Positions 1 through 9,900 of a DNA stretch of 64,000 bases are shown piece after piece (the stretch's first letter is position 1; each line of letters begins with the position of its first letter). Made by a program: the position numbers and the translations under genes. This DNA comes from JAABVD01 sp965204545 (GTDB lineage: Bacteria; Verrucomicrobiota; Verrucomicrobiia; Opitutales; UBA2995): the NCBI GenBank assembly GCA_965204545.1, contig CBDBFA010000001.1, positions 202,361-266,360 on the forward strand, written 5' to 3'. The notes beneath the pieces are model-generated. The model was given only the letters and a program-made list of their open reading frames with translations, was not told the DNA's origin and did no database searches.

Positions 1-243
1 CCCATCCCCCGCCTATGGGCCGGATTTTCCTCATCCCCTTGGGCCTATGACGATAAAATCTTCTGCCTGAATGAGGATGGCGACACCTTTGTTTTCCAAG
101 CCGGAAAATCGTTCAAGCTCCTGCACGTAAACAGCCTGGCTGAAGACGATATGTGCATGGCAACTCCAGCCATCGCCGGCGACTGCTTGCTCATCCGCTC
201 TTCCGCCCGGATTTACTGCATCAAGTCCGGCGCGACGCTTTAG
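1..243 (+). CDS. 3' end of a beta-propeller (PQQ/BamB-like) protein
   Basis: The gene enters from the left edge; 80 codons in frame 1 run to TAG at 241-243. The visible residues are short beta strands alternating with turns, for example KIFCLNEDGDTFVFQAG and a closing RIYCIKSG strand. Such strands are typical of the last blade of PQQ-repeat or BamB-like propellers, which are often secreted or periplasmic in this type of genome. No catalytic residues or start are visible, so the full-length identity is unknown. The propeller call is inferred from strand pattern only; any WD40-type or PQQ-type family would fit. Confidence 0.5.
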   Translation, partial: PIPRLWAGFSSSPWAYDDKIFCLNEDGDTFVFQAGKSFKLLHVNSLAEDDMCMATPAIAGDCLLIRSSARIYCIKSGATL

Positions 244-268
244 TCGCTACTTCTACTAGCCCGAGCCG

Positions 269-565
269 ATGTGCACACTGGAGGAAAAAGGTGCTACCAA
301 AAACGTAGGGGCGACGCATGCGTCGCCCCTACGAAACAACCGCCCAACCGGACCATCGAAATCTTCCATTGGCGCCATCGTGGGATCCTTCAAATCTGCC
401 GTAACGAAACAGGCCAATGCCATGCGCGGCGCCTCCGGCCCATCCATCTGGCAACGCAATTATTACGAACACATTATCCGCAACGAATCCTCCATGGACC
501 GTATTCGCCAATACATTGCCGACAACCCCGCCAATTGGTCGATTGACCCGGAAAATCCGCATTGA
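269..565 (+). pseudogene. Remnant of a RAYT (REP-associated Y1, IS200-like) transposase, C-terminal part
   Basis: The reading frame ends with the C-terminal signature of REP-associated tyrosine transposases: IGAIVGSFKSAVTKQ, then WQRNYYEHIIRNE and IRQYIADNPANW. The N-terminal catalytic half, with the HUH motif and Tyr nucleophile, is absent; a stop at 257-259 closes the frame upstream, and the preceding DNA belongs to another gene. The ATG at 269 is just the first in the leftover frame. A 30-bp palindrome lies inside the frame and would encode a THASPL segment. From general knowledge, such palindrome-derived inserts are common in RAYT genes just before the IGAIVGSFK block. This is therefore a 5'-truncated relic, not an active transposase. 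Confidence 0.75.
304..333. repeat. 30-bp perfect palindrome (GGGGCGACGCATGCGTCGCC core), REP-like
   Basis: The half-site CGTAGGGGCGACGCA is followed directly by its exact reverse complement, giving a perfect 30-bp palindrome centred at 318/319. Shorter copies of the core occur at 639-663 and 58205-58224. It lies inside the RAYT remnant, which fits a REP-type sequence mobilised by that transposase family. Confidence 0.9.
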
Positions 566-638
566 ATTCCAACCAAAACAACCTTTCCCCAAACGGCGCT
601 ACCAAAAACAACATTTCCGGAAACCGCGCCAACGAAAA

Positions 639-663
639 CGTAGGGGCGACGCATGCGTCGCCC
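639..663. repeat. Second copy of the GCGACGCATGCGTCGC palindrome
   Basis: The sequence repeats the left arm and most of the right arm of the palindrome at 304-333, then diverges after CGCCC. It sits between the RAYT remnant and the restriction-subunit remnant. Confidence 0.85.
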
Positions 664-666
664 ATC

Positions 667-741
667 CCCTATCCCGCCTACAAGCCCTCGGGCGTCTCCT
701 GACTCGGCGACATGCCGGAGCATTGGGAGGTCCGGCGGTTA
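667..741 (+). pseudogene. Fragment of a type I restriction S subunit (HsdS) N-terminus
   Basis: Read in frame from 667, this gives PYPAYKPSGVS, a TGA stop, then LGDMPEHWEVRRL. That is the well-known opening of many HsdS specificity subunits (YPxYKxSGVEWLGxxPEHWEVxRL), with TGA where the family has a Trp codon. Only about 25 codons are recognisable before the similarity ends, and no HsdR or HsdM is nearby. It is a decayed scrap left by recombination or repeat insertion. The motif match is my own recognition and could be checked by a translated search. Confidence 0.6.
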
Positions 742-766
742 ACCCGCATTTGCACTTGCAATAGGT

Positions 767-778
767 GAACAAATGTTC
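767..778. promoter_or_regulatory. Candidate SOS (LexA-type) operator upstream of dinB
   Basis: GAACAAATGTTC fits the GAAC-N4-GTTC pattern of the Gram-positive type SOS box and lies 57 bp upstream of the dinB start. A related sequence, GAACATATGTAT, lies upstream of the next gene at 2144-2155. LexA motifs reported for Verrucomicrobia may differ in arm polarity, so LexA binding here is inferred from symmetry, from the pairing with the second site, and from the function of the two genes. Confidence 0.5.
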
Positions 779-834
779 ATTTTATAAAGGGAAATCCTGT
801 CCACCCTTTCACTCAACCCGGTGAAGGAGGCAAA

Positions 835-2013
835 ATGACTCCGCTGGTACACATAGACGCCGACGCCTTCTTCGCTTCGGTCGAGCAAGCGGCCGACCCC
901 CGCCTGCGCGGTATTCCCATGGCGGTGGGGGGCCGCAAGCGGGGCATCATTGCATCGGCTTCCTATGAAGCGCGGGCACTGGGAATCTACACCCCTATGC
1001 CCACCCAGCGCGCCTTTCAGGTGTGTCCGGATCTGGTGGTGGTGCCGGGCAATTTCGAGCTCTATGAACAATTTTCCGACTGGATCTTCGGCATGTGCCA
1101 GGAACTCACTCCTCTGGTCGAACGCAGTTCGATCGACGAGGGCTACATGGATTTCTCCGGTGCCTGGAACCTGGATCAGCACGGGCTGGTTAAACGGGTC
1201 CATGACCTCGATCGGGAGATCTGCCAATGGTTGAAAATCACCCTGTCCGAGGGGATGGCGACCAACAAAATTGTTTCGGCCGTTGCCAGCAAGCTACACA
1301 AGCCCGACGGGTTTCTGGTGGTGCCGCAAGGCTCGGAAGCAGCCTTCATGGGCGCCCTCCCTCTGGGTCGCATGCCGGGCATAGGCCCGCGCACGGAGGA
1401 AGTGTTGCAAGCCATCGGGGCACGCCGCATCGGCGATCTCATTACCCTGGGAGCTGAACGCCTTTACCCTTTCCTGGGCAAAACCACCGATTCTTTCCTG
1501 CAGTTGGCCCGGGGCATTGACGATCGCCGGATCGTGCTGGAACGCGAACCGGCCAAATCGTATTCCCAACAGCATACCTTCGAGAGGGACGTGGGGGACG
1601 ATGAACGAGTCGTCCATCACCTGAAAACCATGATCGACGACGAAATGATCCGCCTGCGCGAGGCCAAGAAACAAGCCCGCACCTTCGGCATGAAAATCCG
1701 CTACACCGATATGGAGGAAGTGGAAGCGTCTCGCAGTCTCTACGAGCCCAGTTGCCTGGAAAACGACTTCTACCCCCTCGTCCGCCCCATGCTCGCTCGG
1801 CTCTGGCGGCGCCGCGTGCACCTCCGCCTGGTGGCGGTGCGCTTCTCCAACATTTACGAGACCTTTGAACAAATGGAGCTTTTCCATGGTAAACGCCGCC
1901 GCCTGCGCCAGCTCATCCACACCATCGACCAGGTCAACGAATCCTATGGCCAATACACCGTGCAGCGGGCTTATCGCATGATGCCTAAAAGGCGCCCGGG
2001 GGACGCCAATTAA
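835..2013 (+). CDS. dinB: Y-family DNA polymerase IV
   Basis: This encodes a 392-residue error-prone translesion polymerase. The palm begins with HIDADAFFASVEQ (Asp8, with the steric-gate Phe pair at 12-13). The second catalytic carboxylates are in SSIDEGYMD (Asp101, Glu102), so the enzyme should be active, unlike ImuB, which lacks them. The thumb HhH region (LGRMPGIGPRTEEVL) and the little-finger domain follow, and the length is near normal. The ATG at 835 is set by a strong GAAGGAGG Shine-Dalgarno at 823-830. An SOS-like operator lies at 767-778. The gene is followed by a DnaE2-like polymerase on the same strand, so the two probably form a DNA-damage-induced mutagenesis cassette; no imuA-like gene is seen. 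Confidence 0.93.
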   Translation: MTPLVHIDADAFFASVEQAADPRLRGIPMAVGGRKRGIIASASYEARALGIYTPMPTQRAFQVCPDLVVVPGNFELYEQFSDWIFGMCQELTPLVERSSIDEGYMDFSGAWNLDQHGLVKRVHDLDREICQWLKITLSEGMATNKIVSAVASKLHKPDGFLVVPQGSEAAFMGALPLGRMPGIGPRTEEVLQAIGARRIGDLITLGAERLYPFLGKTTDSFLQLARGIDDRRIVLEREPAKSYSQQHTFERDVGDDERVVHHLKTMIDDEMIRLREAKKQARTFGMKIRYTDMEEVEASRSLYEPSCLENDFYPLVRPMLARLWRRRVHLRLVAVRFSNIYETFEQMELFHGKRRRLRQLIHTIDQVNESYGQYTVQRAYRMMPKRRPGDAN

Positions 2014-2114
2014 GAATTAGGAATTTTTCGAGTTGGGCGCTGACGAAGGAGAGAGGAACTCTCCAACTATTCGAAGCAATTATGCCTTCCTCGACATCTC
2101 AGCAACTCAGAATC

Positions 2115-2155
2115 TTGACGGGCTTGCCTTTCTCCGATATAGTGAACATATGTAT
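2115..2155 (+). promoter_or_regulatory. Sigma70-type promoter with overlapping SOS-like box before dnaE2
   Basis: TTGACG at 2115-2120 is followed after 17 bp by TATAGT at 2138-2143, a near-consensus promoter. Directly after the -10 lies GAACATATGTAT (2144-2155), which shares TGAACA-W-ATGTW with the site upstream of dinB. A repressor bound there would cover the start of transcription. Transcription would start only a few bases before the ATG codons at 2150 and 2159, implying a very short or absent leader. Confidence 0.6.
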
Positions 2156-2158
2156 AGG

Positions 2159-5100
2159 ATGGAGAGTTTGGGAAATTACAGTTTTTATTCCTTTTACGGG
2201 TCGCTGCTGTCGCCGCGGGAGTTGGCTGAGCTGGCTTATCACCTGGGCTACCGCACGGTGGGTGTGGCCGACGAGCACGGCTTTTGGGGCGCGGTGAAAT
2301 TTTCCCAGGCCTGCCGGAGGATGGGGCTTCGCCCGGTTTTCGGGTGCCGGCTGAAGCTGGAACTGGTGGGCGAAGTGCAGCTCACGGTAAAAAATACCGA
2401 TGGCTATCGGGCGCTTTCCCGTTGCTTGTCGCTTTGGCATATGCCTTCGCCGGGGCCGCAGCGTGACAAGGGGGAGAGAGAGGTGGTGGCGCTGGCGGCG
2501 TTTCAGTATTTCTGGCGGGAGTTCGGGGGGCATTTTCATTTGTCGGTCCGGCCGACGCCCGGGCGGGGGGCGACCGGGAGGACCAGCGACTGGGTGATTT
2601 GGAAGCGCGTCTGGGATGAACTGGTGGCGCGGTTGGGTCCGGAGATCTGGATTGAGTTGCAATGGGCCACCTTGCGGGAGCAGGAACTGCAGCGGAGGGT
2701 ATTTCGGGAGTTGCGTGCGCTGACCGACCGCTGGGTGGCAATGGGGGGGCGCGTTGCGCCGCACCCGAGCAATGGGACGTGTTGCGGGTATTGCAGTCTA
2801 TCGGAACCCTGACGCGGGTAAGCCAGACGCATCCGGACAAATTGATTCCCGGCGATTATTCGTTGATCGGGGCGGAGGCGTTGCTGCACCGTTTCGGCAA
2901 AGCGCGGCAGGTGCTGGAGCAAACCCGAAAGTTTACCGAAGCCTGCCGCTTTGACTTCGAATATGACCGGCTCTGGCTGCCGCATCTGCCAACGGGGGAC
3001 GTTGAAACGGCGCCGGCGGACCGTGAAAGGCCAGAGGAGGAAATGGAGAAGCGCAACGAGCGGGCTTTTCGCCAACTGAGGTACCTTTGCTTGCGGGGGA
3101 TTGTTTTGCGGTACGTGAGGGAACGCTATCCATGGAAGAACAAACCGTCGCGGTCGGCCTTGCTGGAGCGAATACGGCGGGAATTGGACCTCATCCGGGA
3201 AACCGGCTATGCCGGTTACTTTCTGATCTTTTACGATATAGCGCGTGCCTGTGTGGATCGCGGCATTCCCGTGCTGGCTCGAGGGAGCGCGGCGGGCAGC
3301 CTGGTTTGCTACAGTCTCGGGGTGAGCAACGTGTGCCCGTTCCGGTTCGAACTGAATTTCGAGCGGTTTCTCAACCGGGAACGTCTCAAGCATTCCAAGC
3401 TGCCCGACATCGATTTGGATCTGCCCTGGGACAGGCGGGACGAAATCATCGCCTATGTCTACGACAAATACGGCGACCATCACGTGGCCATGATTGGGGG
3501 CTCGAGCGCCTTTAAAAGCCGGGCCGCCATTGCGGAAGTGGCCAAGACCATGGGGGTTCCGGAGAATGAGGCGCGCCATATGACCCGTTATTTGCCTCGC
3601 AATGGAATGGAAGACCTGCTGCACGAGCGGAATTTGTCGGTGGAAAACAAGCACCTGGAGCGGGACGAGCGGTTCAATGCCATTCTGAAGACGGCCTCGT
3701 GTTTGGATGGGCTCCCCCGTCACCCCATGATGCATCCGTGCGGCATCGTGGTGGCGGACCGGCCGCTCACGGATTTCACACCGCTTCTGCCCTCGCGCAA
3801 GGGTTTCATGATGACGCAGATGTCCATGGAGCCGATCGAGGACCTGGGGCTTCTCAAGCTGGATCTGCTGGGGCAGGCCGGGCTGAGTGTGATTCGCGAC
3901 ACCTGCGAGAATCTGCGCCAGGACCTGGGAGTGATCAAACCGCTCGAAGGCGTCGATTACTATGACGCGGAAGTCTTTGAAATGATTGCGGCCGGAGGGG
4001 CGCGCGGGGTGTTTCACATCGAATCTCCGGCCATGACCGGTTTGCTGAAGATGTGCCGATGCACTGACGTCGACTGCCTGGTCGGGACGGTATCGGTAAT
4101 CCGGCCCGGAGCCGCCAACGAAGGCAAAAAGACCTCTTTTGCCCGCCGCTACCTGGGATTGGAAAAACCACGTTATGCGCACCCGGATCTCGAGCCGATT
4201 CTAAGGGACTGTTTCGGGCTGATGGTTTATGAAGAGCACATCCTGCTGGTGGCGCATCACTGGGCAGGGGTCGACCTGGGGCGGGCGGATCTTTTGCGGC
4301 GGATCCTGATCAAGAAGCGGAAGGGCCGCGGTCTGCGGGAAATGGAGGCGGAATTTTACGCCTGCGCGCGAGAGAAGGGCCGGGACGAGGAGGCCATTTC
4401 CACGGTGTGGAAGTTGCTGGTGGAGTTTTCCGGCTACATGTTCAATAAGGCGCATGGGGCGGCCTACGCGGTGGAGGCGTTTCAGGGCGCCTACCTGAAA
4501 AAGCGCTATCCGGGTTATTTTCTCACCGCGGTATTGCAAAGCGGCCGGGGTTTTTACAACCCGCTGGTCTACGTTTTGGAATTACTGCGCCTCGGTTACC
4601 GGTTCGAGTTGCCCAGGGTGACGCGGCTCACGTTGTCCTTCCGGTTCAGCCATGGAGTGGTCTACTACCCGTTGTCGCGCATCGCCGGGTTGAGCCGGAA
4701 ATTCCTGGGCGCGTGGCAGGCGGCCTTGCGGAAGGGGCCGTTTCGGGATTGGGACGACTTTCTCGTGCGGGCGCTGCCCGAATCGGCGGACCTGCTCCTG
4801 TTGGCAAAGACGGGCGCCCTGCGCGATTTTTTTGAAAACCGTTACGAAGCCGTCTGGCAGGCCGGGCGCTACCGGCGCGACGCCTACGCCGAGCGCAGCG
4901 AACGGCTGCTGCAGCCGGAGCCCAGCGGGGAGAAATTTCCCTTTCAACCCAGGGAACCGGAAGTATTCGCCCGCTGGGAGGTGGAGCTTTTGGGTTACCC
5001 CATTACGGTGTCGCCATTTGAGCTGTGGTTGAAGGGTATTGACCGGATGGGCACGGTGCGAATCGACCGGTTGAGTGATTACGTGGGCCGGGAGGTGGAG

Positions 5101-5352
5101 ATCGCAGGCGTTATCGTGGCGGTGCGGAACTTTGTGGCGGTCAACGGCAAACCGATGAAGTTTGTTTCCATTGCGGACGAGACGGAAATTGCCGAGATCA
5201 TCCTCTTTCCGGGAGCTTACCAACGCATGGCTTACGTAGTGTCCCGGTCGCAGGCCATTCGGATTCGCGTACGGGTAAAATGGGATAAAACGGAGCGTTC
5301 TGTCAGTATCCAGGCCGTGGGTCCAAAAAAGGGGTCAAACGCAAAATGTTAA
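2159..5352 (+). CDS. dnaE2: DnaE2-like error-prone DNA polymerase III alpha subunit, interrupted by one frameshift
   Basis: Two overlapping frames together make one protein of about 1064 residues. The N-terminal PHP domain runs from 2159 (MESLGNYSFYSFYG, then GVADEHGFWGAVKF). It lacks the usual HxH of the metal site, so PHP activity is probably lost. The frame breaks at a G7 run (2743-2749): the first frame continues only to a stop at 2810-2812, while homology resumes in the -1 frame with PEQWDVLRVLQSIGTLT. The polymerase core has ARGSAAGSLVCYSLGV and LPDIDLDLPWDRRDE with the catalytic Asp residues; a C-terminal OB-fold follows (EIAGVIVAVRNF). One extra G would restore the frame. Possible causes are a sequencing error, a young pseudogene, or slippage on the G run. 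ATG 2150 is an alternative start. The last codons and stop lie in an inverted repeat. Confidence 0.85.
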
Positions 5353-5426
5353 AATCGTCCTCTAATTTCACGTGAAGGTTGATGTGAACCAATCAGATAT
5401 TAACATTTTGCGTTTGACCCCTTTTT
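5326..5426. repeat. 26-bp perfect inverted repeat flanking 49 bp, between convergent genes
   Basis: The left arm (5326-5351) contains AAAAAGGGGTCAAACG and its exact reverse complement is at 5401-5426. The dnaE2 stop codon lies at the inner edge of the left arm, and the neighbouring DUF1501 gene on the other strand ends at 5432. It belongs to the GGGGTCA...TGACCCC family seen elsewhere in the window. The A and T tracts at the outer ends would let it act as a bidirectional terminator, which is an inference. Confidence 0.85.
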
Positions 5427-5431
5427 GTCCT

Positions 5432-6907
5432 TTAGGCAAACAACTGCTCCACCCGCTCGGCTTTGACCAGTTCGCGCGGTTGGTTGAGGTGGTTGTAGAC
5501 CAGCGTGGTCGGATCGATTCCCATGGAATGGTAAATGGTGGCCAAAATCTCCATGGGGTGCACCGGATCCTCTACTGGGGCCGATCCCGTTTTGTCCGAT
5601 TTTCCGTGCACGTAACCTCGCTTGATTCCCGCTCCACCGATGACGCTGGTGTAGCAATAGGGCCAATGATCGCGGCCGTCGGCGCTATTGGTATTTCCGG
5701 AGGTGGAAACACCTTTTTCCGGACTGCGGCCAAATTCGCCTATGGCAACTACAAGAGTTTCATCGAGCAGGCCCCGCTGATCGAGATCCTGGAAAAGAGC
5801 GCTCAGGCCCCGGTCGAGCATGGGACCCGATTGATCTTTCATGCGCTTGCTCAAACCCACGTGGTGGTCCCAACTGTGGTTGTCCGAATTGGCCACCTTG
5901 GGCCAGACCACCTCGACCACCCGCGTGCCGGCTTCAACCAGACGGCGGGCCAGCAGACAGCTCTGACCAAAGGTGTTGCGGCCGTAGAGATCGCGCACTT
6001 TTTCGCTCTCGGCCCCTAGGTTGAAGGCCTCGCGAGCCCGTCCGCTCACCAGGAGGTTCAAGGCTTGAGAATAAAATTCGTCGATGTTGTATTCTTCCAC
6101 CGCCTTATCGATCAATGGCATCTGGGCGTTTATGGCATCCCGCAAGCTGGCCCGGCGACGCAGACGAACAGAAAACACTTCCGGACGCAATTGAAGGTCG
6201 TCCACTTTGATATTGTCCATTTTCGTCATATCCATGTCGTCCCCTTCGGGAAACAGGTAGTAGGGATCGAAGGCTTTGCCCAGAAAGCCGGCCGTCCCGC
6301 CCTTATTGACGACCTGCGATTCCTGAAGGGGCCGGGGGAGCATGACGAAGGGCAGCATGGGCTCGTCTGTCGGCTTGAACCGGACGATGTTCGATCCGAA
6401 ATTGGGAAAGTCTTTGGAATTGGGAGGTTCCAACTGACCGGAAGGACTGACCTTGTCGGTGGTATAACCGGTCATAATCTGATAGATCGCGGCCGTATGG
6501 TTGAAGAGACCATTGGGGGTGTAGCTCATGGACCGGATCATGGTGAACTTGTCGTTCACCTTGGCCAGGTTGGGAAGGATATCGGTGAAATGCACCCCGG
6601 GAATCCGGGTGGGGATAGTCTTGAAGGAGGAGCGAACGTTGTCGGGAACGGAATTGGGTTCCTTCGGATCCCACAGATCCAAATGGCTGGGCCCGCCCTG
6701 CAGGTAGACCATGATAACTGATTTCGCCTTGCCCCAACCGGGTCCTCCGGCAAATCCACTGCTGGCGGAGGCCGTCTGGGCCCGCAGAATCGAGTTGAGG
6801 GTCATTCCCAGCATACCGGCGCCTCCCACGCGGAGAAAATCGCGGCGGCTGCAGTTGAGGTGAGAATCGCAGAGGTCTTTTCCTTTGGGTCCTGGTAATC
6901 TGAACAT
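5432..6907 (-). CDS. DUF1501 family exported protein
   Basis: This 491-residue protein has a twin-arginine export motif near the N-terminus (SRRDFLRVGG, Arg21-Arg22) and the DUF1501 body: VIMVYLQGGPSHLDLWDPK, the conserved IRSMSYTPNGLFNHTAA and the C-terminal GEFGRSP and GRDHWPYCYT blocks. DUF1501 belongs to the alkaline-phosphatase/sulfatase-like fold; its substrate is not established. It lies 19 bp downstream of the large cytochrome/DUF1549/DUF1553 gene on the same strand, the standard pairing in Planctomycetes and Verrucomicrobia, so the two are probably co-transcribed. The fold assignment is family knowledge; a role in polysaccharide or sulfate-ester breakdown is inference. Confidence 0.9.
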   Translation of the reverse strand: MFRLPGPKGKDLCDSHLNCSRRDFLRVGGAGMLGMTLNSILRAQTASASSGFAGGPGWGKAKSVIMVYLQGGPSHLDLWDPKEPNSVPDNVRSSFKTIPTRIPGVHFTDILPNLAKVNDKFTMIRSMSYTPNGLFNHTAAIYQIMTGYTTDKVSPSGQLEPPNSKDFPNFGSNIVRFKPTDEPMLPFVMLPRPLQESQVVNKGGTAGFLGKAFDPYYLFPEGDDMDMTKMDNIKVDDLQLRPEVFSVRLRRRASLRDAINAQMPLIDKAVEEYNIDEFYSQALNLLVSGRAREAFNLGAESEKVRDLYGRNTFGQSCLLARRLVEAGTRVVEVVWPKVANSDNHSWDHHVGLSKRMKDQSGPMLDRGLSALFQDLDQRGLLDETLVVAIGEFGRSPEKGVSTSGNTNSADGRDHWPYCYTSVIGGAGIKRGYVHGKSDKTGSAPVEDPVHPMEILATIYHSMGIDPTTLVYNHLNQPRELVKAERVEQLFA

Positions 6908-6926
6908 GGGGGGGTCCTTTCAGGTA

Positions 6927-9900
6927 TTAATAATTAAAGAGAAATGCAGAGTTGTTGATCAAGGCCCAGGCGAGATCCTGCGCCGCGGTGAGCCGGCGGT
7001 TGGCAGCTTGTTCGGTGGAGTGTTGCACGTCGATCCGAAGTTGAACCAGGGCCGAGTCTTCCGGGACGGGTCGCTCCGCCTTGGCCAAGGCCGCCTTGAG
7101 GCTTTCCATTTTTCCGTCCTTGGGGAGGGGCCGCTTGGCTTTTACCCAATCGAACCGCTTGGACAGGTATTCCGGATGTTGGTGCTTGAACCAAGTGTAA
7201 AGGGCGGCTTTCTCCTCGGGCTCGCGCGACGAGGGCGCCTTGCTCAGAATGGCGGCGATGGCTGCGGGCAAACCGAGATTGAGCGGGTCCTCCGCGTCGG
7301 TGAAATAAATGCGGAACTTGCCCAACGGGAAATCACCGTTGGAGTACCTGCAAATGACCGAGATGTGGACATAGCCGCCTTTTTCATCTAAGCTGAGGGG
7401 CTCTTCCAGTTTGACGCGCGCCCAGTGGGGGCGTCTCTCTTGTCCTCCCACGGCCCACGCCTTGTCATTGCGGTCGGGGTTGCCATTGATGATCTTTTCG
7501 ACGCTGAAACCGTCTTCCGTGTAATCCGCCGCCGCCTCGGACAAAGGGACTTCGATTCGATCTTCCTGATCAGTCTCGGCGGAATCTGAATAACTGAACT
7601 CGACCTCCGACACTACAAAGTTACCCGTTTCATTGAAGCCGGGACCGAAACCGGGCAGCGAATCGTCCGTCAAGGCTTCCAGCATGAATCCGCTGATGGT
7701 AGTCGCCTCCACCGGAAAGGTCATTTTATAGACTACCGAGTTTCCAAGCTCACCCGAGCCCTGGAGGGAGCCATCATCATTGACAATAAGGTCTACTTTG
7801 CCATCGCCCTCGGCTTCTTCAGGAAATTGCGGTTTCCAAAGGGTCCAGAAGCGATCCAGGGTAATAGCCTGTATTCCCGCCTCCTGCAAGGCGGGCAATT
7901 CATCCCATTCGAATTCCCACAACGCTTTTTTGGTGGCGGCAATGCGTTCCTTTCGCTCCTTCTCAGCCGCCTCTTTTTTGGCTTCGAACTCGGGCGTATA
8001 AGCCTTGATATCCGCTTTGGCCCGGGCTATGGCCCTGAAGCGCTCTGTCTCCAGTTCGGCCTTTCTCCATACCCAGTCGCTCTCCATTTCGGCCAACCGG
8101 GCAATCAAATTTTCGTGATCACGCTCGATGAGGGACCAATTGTCCTGAACCAGGTCGATCTCCTCCTGCGTTGGAAAACGATTGAGCACCCGCAGGTACA
8201 GATTCTCGATCATGGACCGATCGTCGGATTCCCGCGTAACGAGTTCGGCAATGCCGTTGTCCGGATCCCCCACCGCTTCGGCAATGGGAGCACCGCTCAA
8301 TAAGGACATGACCGCGCCGAGTTGCACGTCGTTCTGCCGGTCGCATTCACAAGCCGATTCACGGGGCGGACGCCCCAGATTGGCCAGGAACCCGCCCTTG
8401 GTATCCACTTGAGCATCGGCCAGTTGAGCCGCTCGCATGCCCGGCTTGGCCCCGGGAAAATGGGGCTGGGCGCCGGTTACGGCGTAGACCGAGTCGAACA
8501 ATACCTCGGCCGGAAGACGCCGGGCGTTGCCGTGCGAGTAATTGATGGCGTCGTCCTCGTTGAAGGGATGGGTGCGGATGGACAACTGGTAAGTGCGGGA
8601 ATTGCAGATTTCACGTATCAGCCCCCGCACATTGAAACCCGAATCGATGAAGAATTCGGTCAGGTAATCGAGCAATTCGGGGTTGGTGGGCGGATTTCCC
8701 GCACGAATATCGTCAATCGGCTCAATGATGCCGGTTCCTGTAAGGTATCCCCAAATGCGGTTGGCATAGCTTTTGGCGAAATACTGGTTGTCCTCCGCCG
8801 TTATCCACGCGGCCAATCTCTGCCGGCGGGTCGGCCGAGAGGGCGCCTCAGCGTCATCCTCTCCGGAAGCGATTTCCCTCGCTGTTGCCGGATAAGGAAA
8901 GGCGGGCCGGGCCACGTCACCCGTCAGGATGTTCGTCACCTCGCCCTCGTTCGTATCCCAAACGATCTCGTAGAGCGGCTTGGGGTTCTCTACCGCCGTC
9001 CCGCCGATGGTTGCTTTGGGCGCATTGGCCTTGTCGCGCTTCAAGTCGACCTGGGAGAAAAAGGCCGCCATTTGGTAGTAGTTATCCACGTTCCACCTTT
9101 CGAAGGGGTGGTCATGGCACTTATTGCAGTTGAACCGCGTGGCCAGGAAGAGGTGGGTGGTATTCTCCATCAGTTCTTCCGGCGTTCGCAGGATCTTGTA
9201 GTAGGAAGCGGGTGGATTCTTCTTATTGGACCCCTCCGCCGTGAGAATGGAGTAAACGAACTCGTCGTAGGGCACATTTTCCTCCAGCTGTCCGCGGATC
9301 CAATTCCGGAACAATTCGGACCCCTCCTTGCCGAGAAACTTCGAATTTACCTGTAACATGTCGGCCCATTTATTGGCCCAATGGTCGACAAATTCGGGGG
9401 AACCGATGAGACGGTCGATCATGTCGGCCCGTTTCTGGCGGGTCGGGCGATCATCCTCCAGGAAGGAGATCAGGGTTTCCACTTTCGGCGGAAGACCGGT
9501 CAGGTCCAAGTGAATCCGGCGCAGGAATTCTTCGTCCCGGGTGAGTCCGGAGGGCAGGATCTTCATCCGCATCCACTTTGACGCGACCAACTCGTCAATC
9601 CGGTTCCAGGTTTCGGGTTCTTTCCAGGCGAACCCGGTGCGGTCGCCCATCACGGTGAGGGTGGTGGCCGCGTAGGCGCCTTCGTAACGGGCCAGAATGG
9701 GCGCTTCGCCCCGCCGAATGGTGGTGATGAGTCCGAAGTCGTCATTTTCAGCCACTTCGGTATTGCCGCTTTCGATGATGGCCTCGCGGGTGACGTCGCG
9801 CCGAGAGCCATCCGGGTAACGGGCCATAACTCGCATTTGCCGATTGGCCCCGATGTTCTCAATTACCGGGTTTTGCGGCTCCAGCTCGATGCTGCTCACC

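Noticed and set aside
417..764. Open frame of 115 codons on the plus strand
   Set aside because: It runs across the RAYT relic, the palindrome and the HsdS scrap in a different frame and is Pro/Arg-rich without family features.
2536..4182. Long minus-strand open frame opposite dnaE2
   Set aside because: Antisense shadow; His/Arg/Pro-rich with no family features.
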